From the NCBI GenBank assembly GCA_958295665.1, contig OY282558.1, positions 28,665,045 to 28,729,044 of the forward strand: 64,000 nt of DNA, read 5' to 3'. Position numbers and translations under genes: made by a program. Below are positions 1-11,639 of this stretch, in pieces. The notes under the pieces are model-generated. The model saw only the letters and a list, made by a program, of their open reading frames with translations, made no database searches and had not been told where the DNA came from. The DNA is from Tipula vernalis (Eukaryota; Arthropoda; Insecta; Diptera; Tipulidae). Positions within the stretch are counted from its first letter, which is position 1. Each line of letters begins with the position of its first letter.

Positions 1-110
1 CAAATGATAGGTCTCGGGACTTGTAATTGTTTTGCCAAACCGCATTAAAATTGGTTGATTATTTCCATACATTTCACAGAAAAATCGATTCGAAGAAAAT
101 CACCTTACTA

Positions 111-130
111 TAGCTCAGCCGATTCAGAGC
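111..130 (+). other. tRNA D-arm / Pol III A-box-like motif (first of hundreds of copies)
   Basis: TAGCTCAGCCGATTCAGAGC is found in nearly every monomer. It fits the eukaryotic A-box pattern TRGCNNAGYNGG at 11 of 12 positions and folds as a D-arm-like hairpin: GCTC pairs with GAGC around a 10-base loop, extended by one A-T pair. The rest of a tRNA (anticodon arm, T-arm, acceptor stem) is not recognisable, so this is not a tRNA gene. It may be a relic of a tRNA-derived element or chance similarity. Confidence 0.4.
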
Positions 131-187
131 TGTGAAAATCAGAAATCTGCAATTGTGCTCCGATTGCAGTTCTTGATACCTCAAATG

Positions 188-205
188 ATAGGTCACGAGA
201 CCTGT
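188..205 (+). other. Short dyad (hairpin-capable) at monomer start, exemplar
   Basis: AGGTC (190-194) and GACCT (199-203) are perfect inverted repeats around ACGA, and a T-G plus an A-T pair could extend the stem by two. The dyad is present in almost all S monomers. In L the same place reads AGGTC-TCGG-GACTT, which keeps five pairs with one G-U wobble. Short dyads of this size are common in centromeric satellites; no binding protein can be named from sequence. Confidence 0.5.
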
Positions 206-1152
206 AATTGCTATACCATGCATTTCGAAGAAAGTTCGATTCGAAGAAAACCACTTTACTAGCTCAGCCGATTCAGAGCTGTAAAAATCCGAAATCTGCA
301 ATTGTGCTCCAATTGCGGTTCTTGATACCTCAAATGATAGGTCTCGGGACTTGTAATTGTTTTGCCAAACCGCATTAAAATTGGTTGATTATTTCCATAC
401 ATTTCACAGAAAAATCGATTCGAAGAAAATCACCTTACTATAGCTCAGCCGATTCAGAGCTGTGAAAATCAGAAATCTGCAATTGTGCTCCGATTGCAGT
501 TCTTGATACCTCAAATGATAGGTCACGAGACCAGTAATTGCTATACCATGCATTTCGAAGAAAGTTCGATTCGAAGAAAACCACCTTACTAGCTCAGCCG
601 ATTCAGAGCTGTAAAAATCCGAAATCTGCAATTGTGCTCCAATTGCGGTTCTTGATACCTCAAATGATAGGTCTCGGGACTTGTAATTGCTATGCCAAAC
701 CGCATTAAAATTGGTTGATTATTTCCATACATTTCACAGAAAAATCGATTCGAAGAAAATCACCTTACTATAGCACACCCGATTCAGAGCTGTGAAAATC
801 AGAAATCTGCAATTGTGCTCCGATTGCGGTTCTTGATACCTTAAATGATAGGTCACGAGACCTGTAATTGCTATACCATACATTTCGAAGAAAGTTCGAT
901 TCGAAGAAAATCACCTTACTATAGCTCAGCCGATTCAGAGCTGTAAAAATCCGAAATCTGCAATTGTGCTCCGATTGCAGTTCTTGATACCTTAAATGAT
1001 AGGTCATGAGACCTGTAATTGCTATACCATACATTTCGAAGAAAGTTCGATTCGAAGAAAAACACCTTACTATAGCTCAGCCGATTCAGAGCTGTAAAAA
1101 TCCGAAATCTGCAATTGTGCTCCAATTGCGGTTCTTGATACCTCAAATGATA

Positions 1153-1333
1153 GGTCTCGGGACTTGTAATTGTTTTGCCAAACCGCATTAAAATTGGTTG
1201 ATTATTTCCATACATTTCACAGAAAAATCGATTCGAAGAAAATCACCTTACTATAGCTCAGCCGATTCAGAGCTGTGAAAATCAGAAATCTGCAATTGTG
1301 CTTCGATTGCAGTTCTTGATACCTCAAATGATA
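1153..1333 (+). repeat. Exemplar long monomer L (181 bp)
   Basis: L starts GGTCTCGGGACTTG and, after TAATTG, carries about 35 bp (TTTTGCCAAACCGCATTAAA and onward to GGTTGATTATTT) where S has only CTATA. It then rejoins S at CCATACATTTC, but with ACAGAAAAATCG instead of GAAGAAAGTTCG. The rest is shared with S. The net difference is 30 bp. Whether L gained or S lost this segment cannot be decided here. In the HOR the preceding monomer normally ends with CCAATTGCGG rather than CCGATTGCGG, so that variant travels with L. Confidence 0.95.
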
Positions 1334-2113
1334 GGTCACGAGACCTGTAATTGCTATACCATGCATTTCGAAGAAAGTTCGATTCGAAGAAAACCACCTT
1401 ACTAGCTCAGCCGATTCAGAGCTGTAAAAATCCGAAATCTGCAATTGTGCTCCAATTGCGGTTCTTGATACCTCAAATGATAGGTCTCGGGACTTGTAAT
1501 TGTTTTGCCAAACCGCATTAAAATTGGTTGATTATTTCCATACATTTCACAGAAAAATCGATTCGAAGAAAATCACCTTACTATAGCTCAGCCGATTCAG
1601 AGCTGTAAAAATCCGAAATCTGCAATTGTGCTCCGATTGCGGTTCTTGATACCTCAAATGATAGGTCACGAGACCTGAATTGCTATACCATACATTTCGA
1701 AGAAAGTTCGATTCGAAGAAAATCACCTTACTAGCTCAGCCGATTCAGAGCTGTAAAAATCCGAAATCTGCAATTGTGCTCCGATTGCGATTCTTGATAC
1801 CTCAAATGATAGGTCACGAGACCTGTAATTGCTATACCATACATTTCGACGAAAGTTCGATTCGAAGAAAATCACCTTACTATAGCTCAGCCGATTCAGA
1901 GCTGTAAAAATCCGAAATCTGCAATTGTGCTCCGATTGCGGTTCTTGATACCTTAAATGATAGGTCATGAGACCTGTAATTGCTATACCATACATTTCGA
2001 AGAAAGTTCGATTCGAAGAAAAACACCTTACTATAGCTCAGCCGATTCAGAGCTGTAAAAATCCGAAATCTGCAATTGTGCTCCAATTGCGGTTCTTGAT
2101 ACCTCAAATGATA
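1153..2113 (+). repeat. Canonical 961 bp higher-order repeat unit
   Basis: Order and start positions: L 1153, S149 1334, L 1483, S148 1664, S151 1812, S151 1963. Each position has its own marks. The first L is followed by GTGAAAATCAG. S149 has CCATGCATTTC and AAAACCACC. The second L keeps GTAAAAATCCG. S148 has GACCTGAATTG and GCGATTC. The first S151 has CGACGAAAG. The last S151 has GGTCATGAG and AAAAACACC. These position-specific marks recur in every canonical copy to 19,005, so the homogenised unit is the six-monomer block, not the monomer. Confidence 0.93.
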
Positions 2114-4216
2114 GGTCTCGGGACTTGTAATTGTTTTGCCAAACCGCATTAAAATTGGTTGATTATTTCCATACATTTCACAGAAAAATCGATTCGAAGA
2201 AAAACACCTTACTATAGCTCAGCCGATTCAGAGCTGTAAAAATCCGAAATCTGCAATTGTGCTCCAATTGCGGTTCTTGATACCTCAAATGATAGGTCTC
2301 GGGACTTGTAATTGTTTTGCCAAACCGCATTAAAATTGGTTGATTATTTCCATACATTTCACAGAAAAATCGATTCGAAGAAAATCACCTTACTATAGCT
2401 CAGCCGATTCAGAGCTGTGAAAATCAGAAATCTGCAATTGTGCTCCGATTGCAGTTCTTGATACCTCAAATGATAGGTCACGAGACCTGTAATTGCTATA
2501 CCATGCATTTCGAAGAAAGTTCGATTCGAAGAAAACCACCTTACTAGCTCAGCCGATTCAGAGCTGTAAAAATCCGAAATCTGCAATTGTGCTCCAATTG
2601 CGGTTCTTGATACCTCAAATGATAGGTCTCGGGACTTGTAATTGTTTTGCCAAACCGCATTAAAATTGGTTGATTATTTCCATACATTTCACAGAAAAAT
2701 CGATTCGAAGAAAATCACCTTACTATAGCTCAGCCGATTCAGAGCTGTAAAAATCCGAAATCTGCAATTGTGCTCCGATTGCGGTTCTTGATACCTCAAA
2801 TGATAGGTCACGAGACCTGAATTGCTATACCATACATTTCGAAGAAAGTTCGATTCGAAGAAAATCACCTTACTAGCTCAGCCGATTCAGAGCTGTAAAA
2901 ATCCGAAATCTGCAATTGTGCTCCGATTGCGATTCTTGATACCTCAAATGATAGGTCACGAGACCTGTAATTGCTATACCATACATTTCGACGAAAGTTC
3001 GATTCGAAGAAAATCACCTTACTATAGCTCAGCCGATTCAGAGCTGTAAAAATCCGAAATCTGCAATTGTGCTCCGATTGCGGTTCTTGATACCTTAAGT
3101 GATAGGTCATGAGACCTGTAATTGCTATACCATACATTTCGAAGAAAGTTCGATTCGAAGAAAAACACCTTACTATAGCTCAGCCGATTCAGAGCTGTAA
3201 AAATCCGAAATCTGCAATTGTGCTCCAATTGCGGTTCTTGATACCTCAAATGATAGGTCTCGGGACTTGTAATTGTTTTGCCAAACCGCATTAAAATTGG
3301 TTGATTATTTCCATACATTTCACAGAAAAATCGATTCGAAGAAAATCACCTTACTATAGCTCAGCCGATTCAGAGCTGTGAAAATCAGAAATCTGCAATT
3401 GTGCTCCGATTGCAGTTCTTGATACCTCAAATGATAGGTCACGAGACCTGTAATTGCTATACCATGCATTTCGAAGAAAGTTCGATTCGAAGAAAACCAC
3501 CTTACTAGCTCAGCCGATTCAGAGCTGTAAAAATCCGAAATCTGCAATTGTGCTCCAATTGCGGTTCTTGATACCTCAAATGATAGGTCTCGGGACTTGT
3601 AATTGTTTTGCCAAACCGCATTAAAATTGGTTGATTATTTCCATACATTTCACAGAAAAATCGATTCGAAGAAAATCACCTTACTATAGCTCAGCCGATT
3701 CAGAGCTGTAAAAATCCGAAATCTGCAATTGTGCTCCGATTGCGGTTCTTGATACCTCAAATGATAGGTCACGAGACCTGAATTGCTATACCATACATTT
3801 CGAAGAAAGTTCGATTCGAAGAAAATCACCTTACTAGCTCAGCCGATTCAGAGCTGTAAAAATCCGAAATCTGCAATTGTGCTCCGATTGCGATTCTTGA
3901 TACCTCAAATGATAGGTCACGAGACCTGTAATTGCTATACCATACATTTCGACGAAAGTTCGATTCGAAGAAAATCACCTTACTATAGCTCAGCCGATTC
4001 AGAGCTGTAAAAATCCGAAATCTGCAATTGTGCTCCGATTGCGGTTCTTGATACCTTAAATGATAGGTCATGAGACCTGTAATTGCTATACCATACATTT
4101 CGAAGAAAGTTCGATTCGAAGAAAAACACCTTACTATAGCTCAGCCGATTCAGAGCTGTAAAAATCCGAAATCTGCAAATGTGCTCCAATTGCGGTTCTT
4201 GATACCTCAAATGATA
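2114..4216 (+). repeat. 2103 bp super-unit, copy 1 (extra L + 961 + 961)
   Basis: An extra L at 2114-2294 precedes two canonical 961 bp units at 2295-3255 and 3256-4216. The first unit carries a private substitution, TTAAGTGAT in place of TTAAATGAT (G at 3099), which reappears near 8748 and 10522. The extra L has AAAAACACC, which is otherwise the mark of the last S151, suggesting that unequal exchange created it. Confidence 0.9.
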
Positions 4217-6319
4217 GGTCTCGGGACTTGTAATTGTTTTGCCAAACCGCATTAAAATTGGTTGATTATTTCCATACATTTCACAGAAAAATCGATTCGA
4301 AGAAAATCACCTTACTATAGCTCAGCCGATTCAGAGCTGTAAAAATCCGAAATCTGCAATTGTGCTCCAATTGCGGTTCTTGATACCTCAAATGATAGGT
4401 CTCGGGACTTGTAATTGTTTTGCCAAACCGCATTAAAATTGGTTGATTATTTCCATACATTTCACAGAAAAATCGATTCGAAGAAAATCACCTTACTATA
4501 GCTCAGCCGATTCAGAGCTGTGAAAATCAGAAATCTGCAATTGTGCTCCGATTGCAGTTCTTGATACCTCAAATGATAGGTCACGAGACCTGTAATTGCT
4601 ATACCATGCATTTCGAAGAAAGTTCGATTCGAAGAAAACCACCTTACTAGCTCAGCCGATTCAGAGCTGTAAAAATCCGAAATCTGCAATTGTGCTCCAA
4701 TTGCGGTTCTTGATACCTCAAATGATAGGTCTCGGGACTTGTAATTGTTTTGCCAAACCGCATTAAAATTGGTTGATTATTTCCATACATTTCACAGAAA
4801 AATCGATTCGAAGAAAATCACCTTACTATAGCTCAGCCGATTCAGAGCTGTAAAAATCCGAAATCTGCAATTGTGCTCCGATTGCGGTTCTTGATACCTC
4901 AAATGATAGGTCACGAGACCTGAATTGCTATACCATACATTTCGAAGAAAGTTCGATTCGAAGAAAATCACCTTACTAGCTCAGCCGATTCAGAGCTGTA
5001 AAAATCCGAAATCTGCAATTGTGCTCCGATTGCGATTCTTGATACCTCAAATGATAGGTCACGAGACCTGTAATTGCTATACCATACATTTCGACGAAAG
5101 TTCGATTCGAAGAAAATCACCTTACTATAGCTCAGCCGATTCAGAGCTGTAAAAATCCGAAATCTGCAATTGTGCTCCGATTGCGGTTCTTGATACCTTA
5201 AATGATAGGTCATGAGACCTGTAATTGCTATACCATACATTTCGAAGAAAGTTCGATTCGAAGAAAAACACCTTACTATAGCTCAGCCGATTCAGAGCTG
5301 TAAAAATCCGAAATCTGCAATTGTGCTCCAATTGCGGTTCTTGATACCTCAAATGATAGGTCTCGGGACTTGTAATTGTTTTGCCAAACCGCATTAAAAT
5401 TGGTTGATTATTTCCATACATTTCACAGAAAAATCGATTCGAAGAAAATCACCTTACTATAGCTCAGCCGATTCAGAGCTGTGAAAATCAGAAATCTGCA
5501 ATTGTGCTCCGATTGCAGTTCTTGATACCTCAAATGATAGGTCACGAGACCTGTAATTGCTATACCATGCATTTCGAAGAAAGTTCGATTCGAAGAAAAC
5601 CACCTTACTAGCTCAGCCGATTCAGAGCTGTAAAAATCCGAAATCTGCAATTGTGCTCCAATTGCGGTTCTTGATACCTCAAATGATAGGTCTCGGGACT
5701 TGTAATTGTTTTGCCAAACCGCATTAAAATTGGTTGATTATTTCCATACATTTCACAGAAAAATCGATTCGAAGAAAATCACCTTACTATAGCTCAGCCG
5801 ATTCAGAGCTGTAAAAATCCGAAATCTGCAATTGTGCTCCGATTGCGGTTCTTGATACCTCAAATGATAGGTCACGAGACCTGAATTGCTATACCATACA
5901 TTTCGAAGAAAGTTCGATTCGAAGAAAATCACCTTACTAGCTCAGCCGATTCAGAGCTGTAAAAATCCGAAATCTGCAATTGTGCTCCGATTGCGATTCT
6001 TGATACCTCAAATGATAGGTCACGAGACCTGTAATTGCTATACCATACATTTCGACGAAAGTTCGATTCGAAGAAAATCACCTTACTATAGCTCAGCCGA
6101 TTCAGAGCTGTAAAAATCCGAAATCTGCAATTGTGCTCCGATTGCGGTTCTTGATACCTTAAATGATAGGTCATGAGACCTGTAATTGCTATACCATACA
6201 TTTCGAAGAAAGTTCGATTCGAAGAAAAACACCTTACTATAGCTCAGCCGATTCAGAGCTGTAAAAATCCGAAATCTGCAATTGTGCTCCAATTGCGGTT
6301 CTTGATACCTCAAATGATA
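4217..6319 (+). repeat. 2103 bp super-unit, copy 2 (extra L + 961 + 961)
   Basis: Extra L at 4217-4397, then canonical units at 4398-5358 and 5359-6319, aligned with copy 1 at an offset of exactly 2103 bp. By eye the two copies differ at only a few bases, such as AAATGTGCTCC near 4180 and AAAATCACC rather than AAAAACACC in the extra L. That closeness implies recent amplification of the whole super-unit. Confidence 0.9.
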
Positions 6320-7762
6320 GGTCTCGGGACTTGTAATTGTTTTGCCAAACCGCATTAAAATTGGTTGATTATTTCCATACATTTCACAGAAAAATCGATT
6401 CGAAGAAAACCACCTTACTATAGCTCAGCCGATTCAGAGCTGTAAAAATCCGAAATCCGCAATTGTGCTCCAATTGCGGTTCTTGATACCTCAAATGATA
6501 GGTCTCGGGACTTGTAATTGTTTTGCCAAACCGCATTAAAATTGGTTGATTATTTCCATACATTTCACAGAAAAATCGATTCGAAGAAAATCACCTTACT
6601 ATAGCTCAGCCGATTCAGAGCTGTAAAAATCCGAAATCTGCAATTGTGCTCCGATTGCAGTTCTTGATACCTCAAATGATAGGTCACGAGACCTGTAATT
6701 GCTATACCATGCATTTCGAAGAAAGTTCGATTCGAAGAAAATCACCTTACTAGCTCAGCCGATTCAGAGCTGTAAAAATCCGAAATCTGCAATTGTGCTC
6801 CGATTGCGATTCTTGATACCTCAAATGATAGGTCTCGGGACTTGTAATTGTTTTGCCAAACCGCATTAAAATTGGTTGATTATTTCCATACATTTCACAG
6901 AAAAATCGATTCGAAGAAAATCACCTTACTATAGCTCAGCCGATTCAGAGCTGTGAAAATCAGAAATCTGCAATTGTGCTCCGATTGCAGTTCTTGATAC
7001 CTCAAATGATAGGTCACGAGACCTGTAATTGCTATACCATGCATTTCGAAGAAAGTTCGATTCGAAGAAAATCACCTTACTAGCTCAGCCGATTCAGAGC
7101 TGTAAAAATCCGAAATCTGCAATTGTGCTCCGATTGCGATTCTTGATACCTCAAATGATAGGTCACGAGACCTGTAATTGCTATACCATACATTTCGAAG
7201 AAAGTTCGATTCGAAGAAAAACACCTTACTATAGCTCAGCCGATTCAGAGCTGTAAAAATCCGAAATCTGCAATTGTGCTCCGATTGCAGTTCTTGATAC
7301 CTCAAATGATAGGTCACGAGACCTGTAATTGCTATACCATGCATTTCGAAGAAAGTTCGATTCGAAGAAAATCACCTTACTAGCTCAGCCGATTCAGAGC
7401 TGTAAAAATCCGAAATCTGCAATTGTGCTCCGATTGCGATTCTTGATACCTCAAATGATAGGTCACGAGACCTGTAATTGCTATACCATACATTTCGACG
7501 AAAGTTCGATTCGAAGAAAATCACCTTACTATAGCTCAGCCGATTCAGAGCTGTAAAAATCCGAAATCTGCAATTGTGCTCCGATTGCGGTTCTTGATAC
7601 CTTAAATGATAGGTCATGAGACCTGTAATTGCTATACCATACATTTCGAAGAAAGTTCGATTCGAAGAAAAACACCTTACTATAGCTCAGCCGATTCAGA
7701 GCTGTAAAAATCCGAAATCTGCAATTGTGCTCCAATTGCGGTTCTTGATACCTCAAATGATA
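6320..7762 (+). repeat. Scrambled HOR block (1443 bp)
   Basis: Starts: L 6320, L 6501, S149 6682, L 6831, S149 7012, S151 7161, S149 7312, S151 7461, S151 7612. The S149 monomers at 6682, 7012 and 7312 combine the CCATGCATTTC mark of one HOR position with the GCGATTC mark of another, so they are recombinants between S149 and S148. The L at 6831 follows GCGATTC rather than the usual CCAATTGCGG. The block interrupts the otherwise regular 2103 bp rhythm. Confidence 0.85.
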
Positions 7763-9536
7763 GGTCTCGGGACTTGTAATTGTTTTGCCAAACCGCATTA
7801 AAATTGGTTGATTATTTCCATACATTTCACAGAAAAATCGATTCGAAGAAAAACACCTTACTATAGCTCAGCCGATTCAGAGCTGTAAAAATCCGAAATC
7901 TGCAATTGTGCTCCAATTGCGGTTCTTGATACCTCAAATGATAGGTCTCGGGACTTGTAATTGTTTTGCCAAACCGCATTAAAATTGGTTGATTATTTCC
8001 ATACATTTCACAGAAAAATCGATTCGAAGAAAATCACCTTACTATAGCTCAGCCGATTCAGAGCTGTGAAAATCCGAAATCTGCAATTGTGCTCCGATTG
8101 CAGTTCTTGATACCTCAAATGATAGGTCACGAGACCTGTAATTGCTATACCATGCATTTCGAAGAAAGTTCGATTCGAAGAAAACCACCTTACTAGCTCA
8201 GCCGATTCAGAGCTGTAAAAATCCGAAATCTGCAATTGTGCTCCAATTGCGGTTCTTGATACCTCAAATGATAGGTCTCGGGACTTGTAATTGTTTTGCC
8301 AAACCGCATTAAAATTGGTTGATTATTTCCATACATTTCACAGAAAAATCGATTCGAAGAAAATCACCTTACTATAGCTCAGCCGATTCAGAGCTGTAAA
8401 AATCCGAAATCTGCAATTGTGCTCCGATTGCGGTTCTTGATACCTCAAATGATAGGTCACGAGACCTGAATTGCTATACCATACATTTCGAAGAAAGTTC
8501 GATTCGAAGAAAATCACCTTACTAGCTCAGCCGATTCAGAGCTGTAAAAATCCGAAATCTGCAATTGTGCTCCGATTGCGATTCTTGATACCTCAAATGA
8601 TAGGTCACGAGACCTGTAATTGCTATACCATACATTTCGACGAAAGTTCGATTCGAAGAAAATCACCTTACTATAGCTCAGCCGATTCAGAGCTGTAAAA
8701 ATCCGAAATCTGCAATTGTGCTCCGATTGCGGTTCTTGATACCTTAAGTGATAGGTCATGAGACCTGTAATTGCTATACCATACATTTCGAAGAAAGTTC
8801 GATTCGAAGAAAAACACCTTACTATAGCTCAGCCGATTCAGAGCTGTAAAAATCCGAAATCTGCAATTGTGCTCCAATTGCGGTTCTTGATACCTCAAAT
8901 GATAGGTCTCGGGACTTGTAATTGTTTTGCCAAACCGCATTAAAATTGGTTGATTATTTCCATACATTTCACAGAAAAATCGATTCGAAGAAAAACACCT
9001 TACTATAGCTCAGCCGATTCAGAGCTGTGAAAATCAGAAATCTGCAATTGTGCTCCGATTGCAGTTCTTGATACCTCAAATGATAGGTCACGAGACCTGT
9101 AATTGCTATACCATGCATTTCGAAGAAAGTTCGATTCGAAGAAAATCACCTTACTAGCTCAGCCGATTCAGAGCTGTAAAAATCCGAAATCTGCAATTGT
9201 GCTCCGATTGCGGTTCTTGATACCTTAAATGATAGGTCACGAGACCTGTAATTGCTATACCATACATTTCGAAGAAAGTTCGATTCGAAGAAAATCACCT
9301 TACTATAGCTCAGCCGATTCAGAGCTGTAAAAATCCGAAATCTGCAATTGTGCTCCGATTGCGGTTCTTGATACCTTAAATGATAGGTCACGAGACCTGT
9401 AATTGCTATACCATACATTTCGAAGAAAGTTCGATTCGAAGAAAAACACCTTACTATAGCTCAGCCGATTCAGAGCTGTAAAAATCCGAAATCTGCAATT
9501 GTGCTCCAATTGCGGTTCTTGATACCTCAAATGATA
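7763..9536 (+). repeat. Extra L + 961 + shortened 632 bp unit
   Basis: Extra L at 7763, a canonical unit at 7944-8904 with TTAAGTGAT (G at 8748), then L 8905, S149 9086, S151 9235, S151 9386. The last block equals a canonical unit lacking its second L and S148 (329 bp shorter). The first 1142 bp recur at 9537-10678 with an offset of 1774 bp and share the private G and the mark GTGAAAATCCG, so this is a recent duplication. Confidence 0.87.
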
Positions 9537-11639
9537 GGTCTCGGGACTTGTAATTGTTTTGCCAAACCGCATTAAAATTGGTTGATTATTTCCATACATT
9601 TCACAGAAAAATCGATTCGAAGAAAAACACCTTACTATAGCTCAGCCGATTCAGAGCTGTAAAAATCCGAAATCTGCAATTGTGCTCCAATTGCGGTTCT
9701 TGATACCTCAAATGATAGGTCTCGGGACTTGTAATTGTTTTGCCAAACCGCATTAAAATTGGTTGATTATTTCCATACATTTCACAGAAAAATCGATTCG
9801 AAGAAAATCACCTTACTATAGCTCAGCCGATTCAGAGCTGTGAAAATCCGAAATCTGCAATTGTGCTCCGATTGCAGTTCTTGATACCTCAAATGATAGG
9901 TCACGAGACCTGTAATTGCTATACCATGCATTTCGAAGAAAGTTCGATTCGAAGAAAACCACCTTACTAGCTCAGCCGATTCAGAGCTGTAAAAATCCGA
10001 AATCTGCAATTGTGCTCCAATTGCGGTTCTTGATACCTCAAATGATAGGTCTCGGGACTTGTAATTGTTTTGCCAAACCGCATTAAAATTGGTTGATTAT
10101 TTCCATACATTTCACAGAAAAATCGATTCGAAGAAAATCACCTTACTATAGCTCAGCCGATTCAGAGCTGTAAAAATCCGAAATCTGCAATTGTGCTCCG
10201 ATTGCGGTTCTTGATACCTCAAATGATAGGTCACGAGACCTGAATTGCTATACCATACATTTCGAAGAAAGTTCGATTCGAAGAAAATCACCTTACTAGC
10301 TCAGCCGATTCAGAGCTGTAAAAATCCGAAATCTGCAATTGTGCTCCGATTGCGATTCTTGATACCTCAAATGATAGGTCACGAGACCTGTAATTGCTAT
10401 ACCATACATTTCGACGAAAGTTCGATTCGAAGAAAATCACCTTACTATAGCTCAGCCGATTCAGAGCTGTAAAAATCCGAAATCTGCAATTGTGCTCCGA
10501 TTGCGGTTCTTGATACCTTAAGTGATAGGTCATGAGACCTGTAATTGCTATACCATACATTTCGAAGAAAGTTCGATTCGAAGAAAAACACCTTACTATA
10601 GCTCAGCCGATTCAGAGCTGTAAAAATCCGAAATCTGCAATTGTGCTCCAATTGCGGTTCTTGATACCTCAAATGATAGGTCTCGGGACTTGTAATTGTT
10701 TTGCCAAACCGCATTAAAATTGGTTGATTATTTCCATACATTTCACAGAAAAATCGATTCGAAGAAAATCACCTTACTATAGCTCAGCCGATTCAGAGCT
10801 GTGAAAATCAGAAATCTGCAATTGTGCTCCGATTGCAGTTCTTGATACCTCAAATGATAGGTCACGAGACCTGTAATTGCTATACCATGCATTTCGAAGA
10901 AAGTTCGATTCGAAGAAAACCACCTTACTAGCTCAGCCGATTCAGAGCTGTAAAAATCCGAAATCTGCAATTGTGCTCCAATTGCGGTTCTTGATACCTC
11001 AAATGATAGGTCTCGGGACTTGTAATTGTTTTGCCAAACCGCATTAAAATTGGTTGATTATTTCCATACATTTCACAGAAAAATCGATTCGAAGAAAATC
11101 ACCTTACTATAGCTCAGCCGATTCAGAGCTGTAAAAATCCGAAATCTGCAATTGTGCTCCGATTGCGGTTCTTGATACCTCAAATGATAGGTCACGAGAC
11201 CTGAATTGCTATACCATACATTTCGAAGAAAGTTCGATTCGAAGAAAATCACCTTACTAGCTCAGCCGATTCAGAGATGTAAAAATCCGAAATCTGCAAT
11301 TGTGCTCCGATTGCGATTCTTGATACCTCAAATGATAGGTCACGAGACCTGTAATTGCTATACCATACATTTCGACGAAAGTTCGATTCGAAGAAAATCA
11401 CCTTACTATAGCTCAGCCGATTCAGAGCTGTAAAAATCCGAAATCTGCAATTGTGCTCCGATTGCGGTTCTTGATACCTTAAATGATAGGTCATGAGACC
11501 TGTAATTGCTATACCATACATTTCGAAGAAAGTTCGATTCGAAGAAAAACACCTTACTATAGCTCAGCCGATTCAGAGCTGTAAAAATCCGAAATCTGCA
11601 ATTGTGCTCCAATTGCGGTTCTTGATACCTCAAATGATA
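9537..11639 (+). repeat. 2103 bp super-unit, copy 3
   Basis: Extra L at 9537, canonical units at 9718-10678 and 10679-11639. The first carries TTAAGTGAT (G at 10522). The second carries a private A in GAGATGT at 11277 (others have GAGCTGT), which was passed on to the next two blocks. Confidence 0.9.

Larger units (their letters stand above)
1..1152 (+). repeat. Partial HOR: two L-S149 dimers then L-S-S
   Basis: Nine bases of a preceding monomer are followed by L at 10, S149 at 191, L at 340, S149 at 521, L at 670, S at 851 and S at 1002. The first two pairs form a tandem 330 bp dimer. The last three monomers (483 bp) look like a 961 bp unit lacking S149-L-S148. The L at 670 carries GCTATGCC, a form not seen elsewhere in the left arm. 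Confidence 0.9.

Noticed and set aside
111..130. A real tRNA gene in each monomer
   Set aside because: Only the D-arm-like part is present. There is no seven-base acceptor pairing, anticodon arm or T-arm at the right distances.
190..203. Nuclear-receptor inverted repeat (AGGTCA half-sites)
   Set aside because: AGGTCACGAGACCT has one perfect half-site and one imperfect half-site at an uncommon two-base spacing. Without expression evidence this is chance-level.
224..249. Heat-shock element (GAANNTTC)
   Set aside because: Only one inverted GAA/TTC pair is in register. The next five-base unit is in the wrong orientation, so the usual three-unit element is absent.
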